Program-made: the position numbers and the translations under genes
Notes under the pieces: model-generated
The model's input: the letters and a program-made list of their open reading frames with translations, nothing else
What the model was told of the DNA's origin: nothing
Database searches by the model: none
Part shown: one piece after another, positions 13,705-21,537 of the stretch
How the letters are laid out: each line of letters starts with the position of its first letter
Numbering within the stretch: position 1 is the stretch's first letter
Assembly (NCBI GenBank): GCA_016875995.1
Contig: VGOG01000014.1
Span: forward strand, 1 to 32,827
Source of the DNA: Chloroflexota bacterium
Lineage (GTDB): Bacteria; Chloroflexota; Anaerolineae; VGOG01
Length of the DNA stretch: 32,827 nt
Direction of reading: 5' to 3'

Positions 13705-16252
13705 GTTCGCCCACCGCGCCGAGAATGCCCATCCCGACCTCATCGTCGCCATCGGCAACTGCAACGCCCGGACAGGCGTGGGCGACCCGTACCTGCCCTT
13801 CCGCGAGGTACTGGGCTTGCTAGCCGGCGATGTCGAAGCCAAGCTGGCCCAGGGCACTATCACTCAGGAGAACGCCAACCGGCTGCGAGGTTTGCTCCGC
13901 TGGTCGTGGAATGCACTGTTGGAGTTCGGTCCCGACCTGATTGACATTTTCGTGCCGGGAATCAAGGTGGCGACGAAGGTAGCGAAATTCGTGGCCGACC
14001 AGACCGGCATGCTAGACAGGGTGGAGAAGCTGACGGAGCGGAAAACTCTTCGACAAACTCAGGATAGGGTTCTGGAGCAAAGCCACATCTTCGAGCAGTA
14101 CACCAACGTCCTGCGGGCAATGGCGGCGAAGCAGCCGTTGATGCTGGTGCTGGATGACCTGCAGTGGGGCGACACGTCTTCCATCAGCCTGCTGTTCCAC
14201 CTCAGCCGGCGCATCGGAGACAGCCGCATCCTGCTCGTGGGCACTTATCGGCCAGACGAGGTGGCCCTGGGACGCGCTGGGGAACGCCACCCCCTGGAAC
14301 CTGTGCTCCACGAGGTAAAGCGATACTACGGCGACGTCTTCATGGACCTGAGCCAGGCCGGAGAGGCCGAGGGCCGGCAGTTCGTGGATGCTTACCTGGA
14401 TACCGAGCCCAATCGGTTGGGCGATGACTTCAAGCGAGCGTTGTTCGGCCATACCGGGGGACACCCTCTGTTTACCATCGAGTTGCTGCGGGACATGCGG
14501 GAGCGGGGCGACCTGACCCTGGATGAGGAGGGTCAGTGGGTCGAAGAGCCCGCCCTGGACTGGGGCACCCTGCCCGCGCGGGTGGAAGGGGTGATCGAGC
14601 AGCGCATCGGTCGGCTGGAGGAGGAGTTGCGGGAGGCACTGACGGTGGCCAGCGTGGAGGGGGAGGACTTCACGGCTCAGGTTGTAGCCCACGTGCAGGA
14701 GGTGGACGAACGCCACCTGGTGCGCCGGCTGACCCGGGAGCTGGACCGGCAGCACCGTCTGGTGAAGGAAGTGGGCGTTGAACACGTGGGGAGCCAGCGG
14801 CTGTCCCTCTATCGCTTTCAGCACAGCCTGTTTCAGAGATACCTGTACAACAACCTGGGCCAGACGGAACGGGAGTTGCTCCACGAGGACGTTGGGGTGG
14901 TGCTGGAGGAGCTGTACGGGGATCAGGCGGAAGAAATCGCCCTGCAGTTGGCGCGGCACTTCCAGGAGGCGGCGATGACGGAGAAGGCGGTCCACTATCT
15001 ACGCCTGGCAGGGGAGAGGGCCCTGCGGCTATCCGCCTACGACGAGGCCATTGCCCTCCTCACCAAGGGACTGGAATTGCTCCAGGCTCTGCCGGAGACA
15101 CCCGAGCGCAGAGGGCAAGAACTCCAACTGCAAATCGCCCTGGGCACTCAGTTGGCGCTGACCAAGGGCCTGGCGGCGCCAGAGGTGGCGGGAGCTTACA
15201 CGCGGGCGCGGGAGCTATGCCGGCGAGTGGAGGAAACGCCCCAACTCTTCCCCGTGCTGTTTGGACTCTGGAGGTTCTACGATGTTCGGGCAGAGTTGCA
15301 GGCAGCCCATGAGATTGGGGAACAGCTCATGCGTCTGGCCCAGCAAGTAGGAGACCTTACGTTCCTCCTGCAGGCTCACTTTTCACTGGGGGTGACCTCA
15401 TATTGGTTCGGGGAATTGACCTCAGCCCGGGCCCACTTCGAGCAGGCCATGTCTTTCTACGATTCCCAGCAGCAGAACTCTTACCTGGTTCTCTTCGGGC
15501 ACGACCCTGGGGGGGCGTGTTATTCCTTTGCCGCCCTGGTGCTGTGGAGTCTGGGGTATCCGGATCAGGCGCTAGAGAAGAGCCACCAGGCCCTGGCCCT
15601 GGCCGAGGAGCTGGCCCATCCCTTCAACCTGGCCTGGGCCCTGTGCTTTGCAGCCATGCTCCATCAGTACCGTCGAGAGGGGCAAGCGACAAAAGAACGG
15701 GCAGAGGCAGCGATGGCCCTCTGTACCAAGCATGGGTTTCCGCAGTGGCTGGCAGTGGGAAGGATGATGCAGGGCTGGGCGCTGGCCCAGGGAGAGGCGG
15801 GGATCGAGCAGATGCGTCAGGGCCTGGCCGCCTGGCGGGCCACGGGGGCAGAGCTGGGGCGCCCAGGGTTCCTTGCGCCTGTGGCTGAGATGCATTGGAG
15901 ACTGGGGCAAACTAAAGAGGGGCTCTCCGCCGTGGCCGAGGGGCTGGAAGCGGTCGAGAGGCACGGGGAGCGCTTGTGGGAGCCAGAGCTACATCGTCTC
16001 AAGGGGGAGTTGCTACTACCCCAGGCTGAGCATGAGGCTGAGGCGTGCTTTCGCCAGGCCATCGAGATAGCCCGCCGGCTGCAGGCGAAATCATTGGAGC
16101 TGCGGGCGGCGATGAGCTTGAGCCGTCTGTGGCAGGGACAGGGCAAGCGAGAGGAAGCCCGACAAATCCTGGCCGAGATTTACGGCTGGTTCACCGAGGG
16201 GTTTGACACTCCAGACCTGAAAGAGGCGAAGGCGCTGCTCGAAGAACTCTGA
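13556..16252 (+). CDS. AAA (AAA_16-type) ATPase with TPR repeats, no DNA-binding domain
   Basis: I choose the GTG at 13556 (AAGGAG at 13540-13545, 10 nt upstream). An earlier ATG at 13439 would add 39 residues from the wrong frame of plsC. The 898-residue protein starts almost at once with FVARERELAQL. Walker A is GEAGSGKT (about 38-45) and Walker B is LMLVLDDLQWGD (about 195-206), then the C-terminal lid and about 450 residues of TPR-like helices. STAND-type ATPases like this usually carry an effector (BTAD, LuxR HTH or cyclase) before or after; none is present. Its last ~40 residues (WQGQGKREEARQILAEIYGW and on) nearly match those of the regulator at 28499. A dispersed element is inserted at 14046. 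Both ends coincide with truncations of neighbouring genes. Confidence 0.85.
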   Translation: MKTTERSVFVARERELAQLNHSLDKTIAGQGQVCFVTGEAGSGKTALVTEFAHRAENAHPDLIVAIGNCNARTGVGDPYLPFREVLGLLAGDVEAKLAQGTITQENANRLRGLLRWSWNALLEFGPDLIDIFVPGIKVATKVAKFVADQTGMLDRVEKLTERKTLRQTQDRVLEQSHIFEQYTNVLRAMAAKQPLMLVLDDLQWGDTSSISLLFHLSRRIGDSRILLVGTYRPDEVALGRAGERHPLEPVLHEVKRYYGDVFMDLSQAGEAEGRQFVDAYLDTEPNRLGDDFKRALFGHTGGHPLFTIELLRDMRERGDLTLDEEGQWVEEPALDWGTLPARVEGVIEQRIGRLEEELREALTVASVEGEDFTAQVVAHVQEVDERHLVRRLTRELDRQHRLVKEVGVEHVGSQRLSLYRFQHSLFQRYLYNNLGQTERELLHEDVGVVLEELYGDQAEEIALQLARHFQEAAMTEKAVHYLRLAGERALRLSAYDEAIALLTKGLELLQALPETPERRGQELQLQIALGTQLALTKGLAAPEVAGAYTRARELCRRVEETPQLFPVLFGLWRFYDVRAELQAAHEIGEQLMRLAQQVGDLTFLLQAHFSLGVTSYWFGELTSARAHFEQAMSFYDSQQQNSYLVLFGHDPGGACYSFAALVLWSLGYPDQALEKSHQALALAEELAHPFNLAWALCFAAMLHQYRREGQATKERAEAAMALCTKHGFPQWLAVGRMMQGWALAQGEAGIEQMRQGLAAWRATGAELGRPGFLAPVAEMHWRLGQTKEGLSAVAEGLEAVERHGERLWEPELHRLKGELLLPQAEHEAEACFRQAIEIARRLQAKSLELRAAMSLSRLWQGQGKREEARQILAEIYGWFTEGFDTPDLKEAKALLEEL
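14046..14066 (+). repeat. Dispersed 21-22-bp element, copy D, in the AAA-TPR gene
   Basis: CTCTTCGACAAACTCAGGATA, read in frame as TLRQTQD, lies in a loop just before the conserved FEQYTNVLR segment. The two BTAD paralogues have different sequence there. It is the most diverged of the four copies. Confidence 0.7.
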
Positions 16253-17205
16253 TCACGAGTCCTGCCAACGATCTCGGCCTCCATTAGGTCGGGGCCCTGA
16301 CAGCCAGCATCGCTGGCACACAAGCCGCTGCCTGGCTGCGTGTCTTGCGGTCCCCTCCAGACGAAGATGTAGTCAATCCGCTTTCCCGTATCCTCGTTCT
16401 TGTTGCTACACCGCGTTCCGCTCTGTGAGTCGGGATGGAGTTCTCGAAAGGCATCGATCACGGGCACCGGAGAGCTGGTATAGACACAGACGGCGCTATT
16501 TGGGGGATGACACACCCCTTCTTTCAGATACCGAATCGGTGCGCTGTCTTCGGTTGTGTTGAAGTCACCTGTGATGATGAAATAATCATCGTGGCTTCGT
16601 TCGTTGATTCTCTCGGTGAGGAGTAGGACACTGCGCCATCGCGCCAAGTCCGGATCGTCTGCACCCCCATTGTGATTGAGGTGCAGGTTATACACATAAA
16701 ACCCTTTTCCCGTTGACTTCTCCAAGAGTCTCACCCAGGTTGTCATGCGAGGTGGGTCGATGTTCCCCCAACTGTCTCCTCCCTTCGAAGCATTGTCTGG
16801 AGTTTCTGAAAACCAGAAATGCCCCGATTCGTTAAGCTCGAACCTATCCTTTCGATACAGAATTGCCACAGACTCGCCGCTCCGGCCTCCGTCGTTACGT
16901 CCAGCTCCAAAGTAGTCATATCGAGGAAGGGCCGCAACGAGTTCCTCGACCTGCCATATGTACGCCTCCTGCAATCCCACCACATCAGGATCATTCAAGC
17001 CTATTGTACGAATAACCAGGTCTTTCCTGCCAGACCAACCGGGCAAGTCCCTAGCGTCGCTGGACGCATCATGGAAGATATTGAAGCTCAAGACCTCGAC
17101 GCGGTTTGTCAGAGCAGCCTTCAGGACCCGAGCAGTGTTGCTGACCGGCATACAACCAACCGCAGCAAGTAGCAGTATGAGAACTAACAGGCGTACCCGT
17201 TTCAT
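16180..17205 (-). CDS. Endonuclease/exonuclease/phosphatase-family lipoprotein, lacking the terminal catalytic His
   Basis: The ATG at 17205 gives MKRVRLLVLILLLAAVGC, a lipoprotein signal with Cys18. The fold's motifs follow: FNIFHD (N42), GLQE (E80), YNLHLNHNG (H175/H178), ITGDFN (D214, N216) and RIDYIFV (D278). This is the Mg-dependent phosphodiesterase superfamily that includes DNases, sphingomyelinases and phosphatases; here it would be anchored outside the cell. The normal last element, SDHxPV, with the general-base His, is absent. Similarity ends at GRTRD (about residue 318), just where the convergent ATPase gene stops. The last 23 residues are antisense of that gene (SSSSSAFASF...). 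It is therefore probably inactive or impaired. It follows the 1063-residue lipoprotein by 45 nt, likely as one operon. Confidence 0.8.
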   Translation of the reverse strand: MKRVRLLVLILLLAAVGCMPVSNTARVLKAALTNRVEVLSFNIFHDASSDARDLPGWSGRKDLVIRTIGLNDPDVVGLQEAYIWQVEELVAALPRYDYFGAGRNDGGRSGESVAILYRKDRFELNESGHFWFSETPDNASKGGDSWGNIDPPRMTTWVRLLEKSTGKGFYVYNLHLNHNGGADDPDLARWRSVLLLTERINERSHDDYFIITGDFNTTEDSAPIRYLKEGVCHPPNSAVCVYTSSPVPVIDAFRELHPDSQSGTRCSNKNEDTGKRIDYIFVWRGPQDTQPGSGLCASDAGCQGPDLMEAEIVGRTRDQSSSSSAFASFRSGVSNPSVNQP

Positions 17206-17250
17206 CGTGGTTTCCCCCATTCGATCTCTGACATGCGACCCTGAATCGCC

Positions 17251-20200
17251 TTACTGCCTCCACCGATATCTCTCAAAATCATCCCGGCAGTGCCAGTACA
17301 CCAGCATCAGGTAATCGTCTTTTGTCTTGTGTGCGGTGACGACCCCCAGGCCACTGTCGTAAGCGATACCCCCGGACACGTCTAGCATTCTCATCGCAGA
17401 AGGATCTCCTGAGCCAGTCACGTTGCTGCTTTCTATGGTTGGGTGACCATCGTCCATTATGTAACCGTACAATACTTTTAGTCCCTTGGCACTCTGCTGC
17501 CAGTCCCCGTCGACATCCCTGACTTCGCGGGCCACCCCTTTGCCCACAATGACAAACCCGGGGCGGTTCTTCCAGTAAAGACTGGAGATAGATGCTCTCT
17601 CCCAATCGGCCTCCCTGCCGACAAGATAATCCTCGCCGTCAACCGTGTCGATCTGGCCTCTGAGTGTCAGCATTCCGTCGGGAGTAACCTCCCAGGAGTA
17701 GATCCTCAAATGCCGACCTTCCTTTGTTACGGCCACGACATAGTAGCCGCCTATGTAATCCGGTTGCGAATAGTCCAACCTCTTCACGGCAGTCATGTCC
17801 AAGAGCTTCTCGTCAGCGCGAATGGACGTTACCGAATGGAATTGGCGTGCGCTCCCCGTCCAGCTCTCACTGGCAAGGCGCCAGCCTGTGGAGTACTGCG
17901 CAACGTAAACCAGGATATCCTCGTAGGCTGTCGTTATGCCGATGCTGTGATCGTACAGCTCCTCACTGACGATCTCGTTGCAGAGTAGTCTGATCTTGGG
18001 AGCAGAGAAATCAAGCTCAAAGATGGCCAGCCTGTTCTTCTCATGGTGGCCTCGAAATATCACGGCCGCGTACTTCTGGTTCACAATGGTCAGGTCAAGC
18101 TCCTCCACAGCATCACAGTCTCTGCTTTCAGCAACCCACTTGTCCAATCGAGTGAGCCTGCCGGCGTGCCCCTCAGCGTATCCGTCTATTCTCCACAGAG
18201 ACAACCTAAGCCAATGATCTCTACAGAGATCGAGCCCAATATCAGCATCTTCTGCCCGTTCTGCCACAACGATGTACTCGTTGCCCTGGTCATCTTTCGT
18301 TCGAGCTATCTCCATCTTGTCGAATCTTCCTCGTGTGTCACTATTCGTCTCCGACACGTAAACGCCTGCCGGAATCGCTTCCCCGCCTCCATAACTATGC
18401 CCGTCGGATACGAAGCCTGGTATCAACTTCAATCTCTCTTCGTCAGTGGCGTAGGCCACAACGAAGTTGTTGCTGGGATTCATGTCGTCGCCCAGGGTGA
18501 CAATTCGCAGTGCCTGATCCTGGTCACCCTCAATCTCAAATGTGCCGATCCCGATCGTATTGTCCTTGCTGTAGTATCTATGAGTGTGGTACAGGAACTG
18601 CGGAGAATTGGGCTCGATGCCTGGCCAGGGGAGTACATCGTAGAATTCCTCTCTATCTGGCAACTGGGGTGGGGGAAATCTCTCCGGGTCGATATGTGTT
18701 AACAGCATCCGAGGGAATAGCAGCCCGAGACCGGCACCCTCAACCTGGTTGTCGTCGTGCCCTCTCACAACAAGTTCGTGATCCACATAACCAGCTGCTG
18801 TGTATTTCTTCCCGGCCTGTCCTTTGTACGTTGCCACATCCCATGAGCCACCCAGGCCAGCCCATGGCGAATTGCCGTATTCGTAGGTGCCAGGGAACTC
18901 ACGTAGCCAATGCCATTCGCCGCCTGCCCAGTAGTACGGGTACGGATCTTTCCACACGAACCACTTTCCGATTCGCCTGGAGGGATGATGATCCTTCCAC
19001 CCGGCGCGACCGGCGGACACGTCCATCAGAGGCAGATTGTGTTGCCACAGAGTCGATGAGTCGCTATCCTCGGCACTTCCTGACCTTGGATTGCTGATGA
19101 CGCCGTGTGCCTCTTTGACTCTCAACCAGGTAGGCCACTCGTCATCCCAGATGTCACGCAGTTTCTGGCTCTCGAGCAGAGGATCTCTGGCCGGGTTGAG
19201 ATACTTGTTCACCAGGAGAGCCATCACTGACCAGAAGGCGTTGCCCTGAAGATTGTCAACGTCAGGTCCTCCCGTGTTCGCTGCCTTGATGAAGTCATCC
19301 ATGAAAATTTCGGCGTACTCCTGTTTGTTGGTGTCAGGGATGTCGCTTTCCAAAATCAGAATCATGCTGATCAGGTACATGAGATAGGAGTCAAAGGGCA
19401 CATCTCCGAAGACCTCGACAAAGCTGGCAGATCTGCCCGCTGTGCCAGTGAGGAGGCTGAAGAAGTCGTTCTTGGGGCCACAGCCGTCCTCATCGAAGTC
19501 GAGTATCTCGCCTCGAGACGCGTAGAGCGGAAAGGAAAAGTGGCTCACGTCGTAGCTCGAGTTTCCTGCTGACACCATGAACGGGTGTTCATAGTTCTTC
19601 GGATTTGCTGGGTATCCGAAGACGCATACGTCGGGGAAAAGGGGAACTCGACCGAGTATCCGGTCTCGCAAAGCCCTGGCCTCAAGGCACGTCGGATGGC
19701 CTGGATCTCCGACTGTATCTTCGGCCTCCAAGTAGAACATCAGGCCCAGCATGATCCCTAGCAGTTCTTCGGCACTGGCACCGCGGATGATTGGCTCACT
19801 GTTCCTATTTTCACCGGAATTGAAGAACCTGGCTTGGCGAATGATGTAGCCATTTCCTGGCCACATTTCTGAAGCAAGGAAGAACCGGACCATCCTGCGC
19901 GCATAGTCAAGGGAGTATGGACTGACACCATGGATTGCCTCCAGCGAGAACGTGGCGATTGCCATGCCGCCGTAGTAGCCGGGATTGTCACCGCCTCCCG
20001 ACACAAAGTAGTACCCATCATTGCTGAGCCCAGGGTTCTTGATGGGAGCCACTACGGGAATCCACAGATAAGACTGGCTGTTGGGGAATCCTCCAGGGAT
20101 ATACTCTTCCGAATAGCGAGCATTCTCTACTGGAAAGGTTATCGTGGACCCATCGCTCAGGATCAGGCGAACACTCGCTCTTCCGTCGTACGTTTCTGAG

Positions 20201-20442
20201 CCCACGTTTGTCAAGGCGGTGGTTTGTAGCAGCCTGCCGTTGATGGTAATGTGCCGAGTAATCAGACCCTTGCGGTATATCGAATAGAGCTCATCCCCTG
20301 CGCTTTCTAATGGATCCGGCGCGGGGAGCGGTAGAGGTGCTGGCGTTGCTGTTGGTTCCGGTATTCCGCAACCTACCAGATTCACAATCAGGATAGACGC
20401 TAGGCCCAACAGGAGCCAGCGGGCAGAGCTTCGCAGTTTCAT
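17251..20442 (-). CDS. Large lipoprotein of unknown function (about 1063 residues)
   Basis: The ATG at 20442 follows GGAGGG; the earlier in-frame ATGs at 20460/20457 would place charged residues before the signal. The N-terminus MKLRSSARWLLLGLASILIV continues to NLVGC (Cys25), then a PTATPAPLPLPAPDP linker. Residues about 40-550 hold Gly/Trp/Tyr-rich beta segments and helical stretches (YARRMVRFFLASEMWPGNGY, LLGIMLGLMFYLEAED) that could be an alpha/alpha-barrel-like domain. The C-terminal ~450 residues show repeated beta-strand patterns such as YYVVAVTKEGRHLRIYSWEV and RPGFVIVGKGVARE, as in a beta-propeller. I recognise no named family and no catalytic motif. It precedes the EEP-family gene and lies in the minus-strand cluster that starts at the SARP-like operator near 21400. 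Confidence 0.8.
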   Translation of the reverse strand: MKLRSSARWLLLGLASILIVNLVGCGIPEPTATPAPLPLPAPDPLESAGDELYSIYRKGLITRHITINGRLLQTTALTNVGSETYDGRASVRLILSDGSTITFPVENARYSEEYIPGGFPNSQSYLWIPVVAPIKNPGLSNDGYYFVSGGGDNPGYYGGMAIATFSLEAIHGVSPYSLDYARRMVRFFLASEMWPGNGYIIRQARFFNSGENRNSEPIIRGASAEELLGIMLGLMFYLEAEDTVGDPGHPTCLEARALRDRILGRVPLFPDVCVFGYPANPKNYEHPFMVSAGNSSYDVSHFSFPLYASRGEILDFDEDGCGPKNDFFSLLTGTAGRSASFVEVFGDVPFDSYLMYLISMILILESDIPDTNKQEYAEIFMDDFIKAANTGGPDVDNLQGNAFWSVMALLVNKYLNPARDPLLESQKLRDIWDDEWPTWLRVKEAHGVISNPRSGSAEDSDSSTLWQHNLPLMDVSAGRAGWKDHHPSRRIGKWFVWKDPYPYYWAGGEWHWLREFPGTYEYGNSPWAGLGGSWDVATYKGQAGKKYTAAGYVDHELVVRGHDDNQVEGAGLGLLFPRMLLTHIDPERFPPPQLPDREEFYDVLPWPGIEPNSPQFLYHTHRYYSKDNTIGIGTFEIEGDQDQALRIVTLGDDMNPSNNFVVAYATDEERLKLIPGFVSDGHSYGGGEAIPAGVYVSETNSDTRGRFDKMEIARTKDDQGNEYIVVAERAEDADIGLDLCRDHWLRLSLWRIDGYAEGHAGRLTRLDKWVAESRDCDAVEELDLTIVNQKYAAVIFRGHHEKNRLAIFELDFSAPKIRLLCNEIVSEELYDHSIGITTAYEDILVYVAQYSTGWRLASESWTGSARQFHSVTSIRADEKLLDMTAVKRLDYSQPDYIGGYYVVAVTKEGRHLRIYSWEVTPDGMLTLRGQIDTVDGEDYLVGREADWERASISSLYWKNRPGFVIVGKGVAREVRDVDGDWQQSAKGLKVLYGYIMDDGHPTIESSNVTGSGDPSAMRMLDVSGGIAYDSGLGVVTAHKTKDDYLMLVYWHCRDDFERYRWRQ

Positions 20443-20456
20443 GTCAGTACCCTCCA

Positions 20457-20657
20457 TCATGTGGTAGGAGATGTGAAGAACAAGGGACTTCTGTACGATG
20501 GTGAGCCGTCGGTTAGGGCAGGGTGCTCTATCCCCTCCTTGCTCAGAGCAGCCAGGAGGGTCCTGTACGCCTCAGGTTCTAGCACATTCCTGGCGTGATC
20601 CACCGTCTCTTCGCTGAGCAGCAGAAGAGATGCCTCATCGTGCGCGGCTGAGATTGC
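20457..20657 (-). other. 66-codon open frame in phase with, and directly after, the SnoaL-like gene's stop
   Basis: After the TGA at 20658-20660 the same frame continues open for 66 codons (AISAAHDEASLLLLSEETVD, then HARNVLEPEAYRTLLAALSK and so on) to a TGA at 20457. The codons and composition look protein-like (amphipathic helices, few rare residues), but there is no convincing start. It could be a decayed C-terminal extension, a separate gene that has lost its start, or chance. Nothing else is seen in this 215-base gap except the Shine-Dalgarno of the next lipoprotein. Confidence 0.35.
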
Positions 20658-21047
20658 TCAACCGTTCGCGGTGATGCAGAAGGCAGCCCCCTTCCACTTC
20701 CCAGCGACTTTGCGGTAGACGCCGAGGTATTTCCCCTCCTCCTTGATACGACCGTCAGGGCCTTCATACTCATTAACATAGACCCCATAGTCCCACGCCA
20801 TGTCACCGGAGGCGGAGATGTGGATTTGCTGGGACGTGATGTGGGTGGAGACAAAGGTCTCAAAGAATGCGTGATAGAGTTGCCTCACAGCCTCTTGCCC
20901 CTTTACCGGAGGGACACCACACAGGTGAAGCAGTGGATCATCTATCATGTCCTCCAACATTGCGTCCACGTCGTGCCGGTTCTCGGCGGCCTCTACGCGC
21001 TTGATCATTCGCGCAATCTCGAGCTTTTCAGCCTGAATGTCGATCAT
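20658..21047 (-). CDS. SnoaL/NTF2-like small protein
   Basis: The ATG at 21047 follows AAGGAGAGGG. The 129 residues match the cone-shaped NTF2-like fold: helix EIARMIKRVEAAENRHDVDA, LEDMIDDPLLHLCGVPPVKG, helix EAVRQLYHAFFETF, then strands ending GDMAWDYGVYVNEYEGPDGR and KYLGVYRKVAGKWKGAAFC. This is the layout of DUF4440/SnoaL-like proteins. Members are enzymes (ketosteroid isomerase, polyketide cyclases) or binding proteins; no catalytic Asp/His set can be assigned here. No signal peptide, so cytosolic. It lies 52 nt downstream of the small-protein gene at 21348 and is probably co-transcribed from the operator-controlled promoter. Confidence 0.85.
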   Translation of the reverse strand: MIDIQAEKLEIARMIKRVEAAENRHDVDAMLEDMIDDPLLHLCGVPPVKGQEAVRQLYHAFFETFVSTHITSQQIHISASGDMAWDYGVYVNEYEGPDGRIKEEGKYLGVYRKVAGKWKGAAFCITANG

Positions 21048-21099
21048 TTTTCCCTCTCCTTGTATGAGATACCTGGTTTATCCACATCCAATAAGGGTA

Positions 21100-21348
21100 T
21101 CACTCGTCGATGTTGCCTCCTTTCCCGCCCGCGCCGGGCGTTGTCTGGCCCTGAACGACCTGACAGACCTTTTTCTCCAGAAAGGTGAACAGATCCTCCA
21201 GGCTGGCAAAGCCGATGCGCTGGCCGGTGTGCGGGCTCTCGATGGAAGCCCGCCAGACCGCTTCTTCTTTGCCCACCCGCCACAGGCGCAATAGGTATGA
21301 AAGATAGTCGCGTCGCTCTGGTGTGCCTTTTGGGGTGTCATGTATCAT
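21100..21348 (-). CDS. Small conserved protein, copy 1 of a paralogous family (about 82 residues)
   Basis: The product is almost identical over its first 58 residues to the one at 28334: DTPKGTPERRDYLSYLLRLW, then RVGKEEAVWRASIESPHTGQ and RIGFASLEDLFTFLEKK. The C-terminus differs (Gly/Pro tail here). I place the start at ATG 21348 because the distance from the -10 box (27 nt) then equals that in copy 2; ATG 21351 is also possible. There is no clear Shine-Dalgarno. The core strand pattern (RLWRV-VWRAS-E-PHTGxRxGFxxL) plus a final helix suggests a compact alpha/beta domain. No named family comes to mind and no function is proposed. It is divergent from, and probably activated by, the BTAD regulator at 21538. 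Confidence 0.75.
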   Translation of the reverse strand: MIHDTPKGTPERRDYLSYLLRLWRVGKEEAVWRASIESPHTGQRIGFASLEDLFTFLEKKVCQVVQGQTTPGAGGKGGNIDE

Positions 21349-21374
21349 CACTGGTCATTGTGCCCTTTGCCTGA

Positions 21375-21420
21375 AGTATACCACACGAACGTCTCCAAAA
21401 CGTTCGCAAAACGTCTCCAA
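21375..21420 (-). promoter_or_regulatory. SARP-type operator and promoter for the small-protein operon, copy 1
   Basis: On the minus strand a TATACT -10 (21375-21380) is preceded, after exactly 7 bp, by three tandem 11-bp units. On the plus strand these read AACGTCTCCAA (21388), AACGTTCGCAA (21399) and AACGTCTCCAA (21410). SARP/BTAD activators such as ActII-ORF4 are known to bind direct heptamers phased at 11 bp and about 8 bp from -10, in place of a -35. The same arrangement with the same spacer length occurs at 28361-28406. Confidence 0.75.
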
Positions 21421-21421
21421 C

Positions 21422-21455
21422 AGACCTGACAGGTTCTCGAAAACCTGTCAGGTCT
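21422..21455 (+). repeat. 14-bp perfect hairpin between operator and regulator promoter
   Basis: AGACCTGACAGGTT (21422-21435) pairs perfectly with AACCTGTCAGGTCT (21442-21455) across a 6-nt loop. The homologous spot of copy 2 (28407-28421) is only 15 bp and lacks it, so it is an insertion specific to this copy. There is no T-run, so it is not a simple terminator. Confidence 0.8.
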
Positions 21456-21459
21456 TGAT

Positions 21460-21488
21460 TTGAATCCTGCCCTGTGCTGGTGTATAAT
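21460..21488 (+). promoter_or_regulatory. Promoter of the BTAD regulator gene, copy 1
   Basis: TTGAAT (21460-21465), a 17-bp spacer and a perfect TATAAT (21483-21488) lie about 50 bp upstream of the ATG. The same boxes and spacing are kept at 28422-28450. Confidence 0.8.
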
Positions 21489-21537
21489 ATGGGCGTCGGT
21501 TGACGGTTGTATTGTTAGATAGCCAGGGGGAAGAAGC

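Noticed and set aside
14012-14995. Minus-strand open frame of 327 codons antisense to the AAA-TPR ATPase
   Set aside because: It runs antisense to the Walker B and following core regions of a clear ATPase; no own start signals or domain.
21422-21455. Reading the hairpin as a Rho-independent terminator
   Set aside because: There is no U-tract on either side, and it lies between two divergent promoters rather than after a gene.
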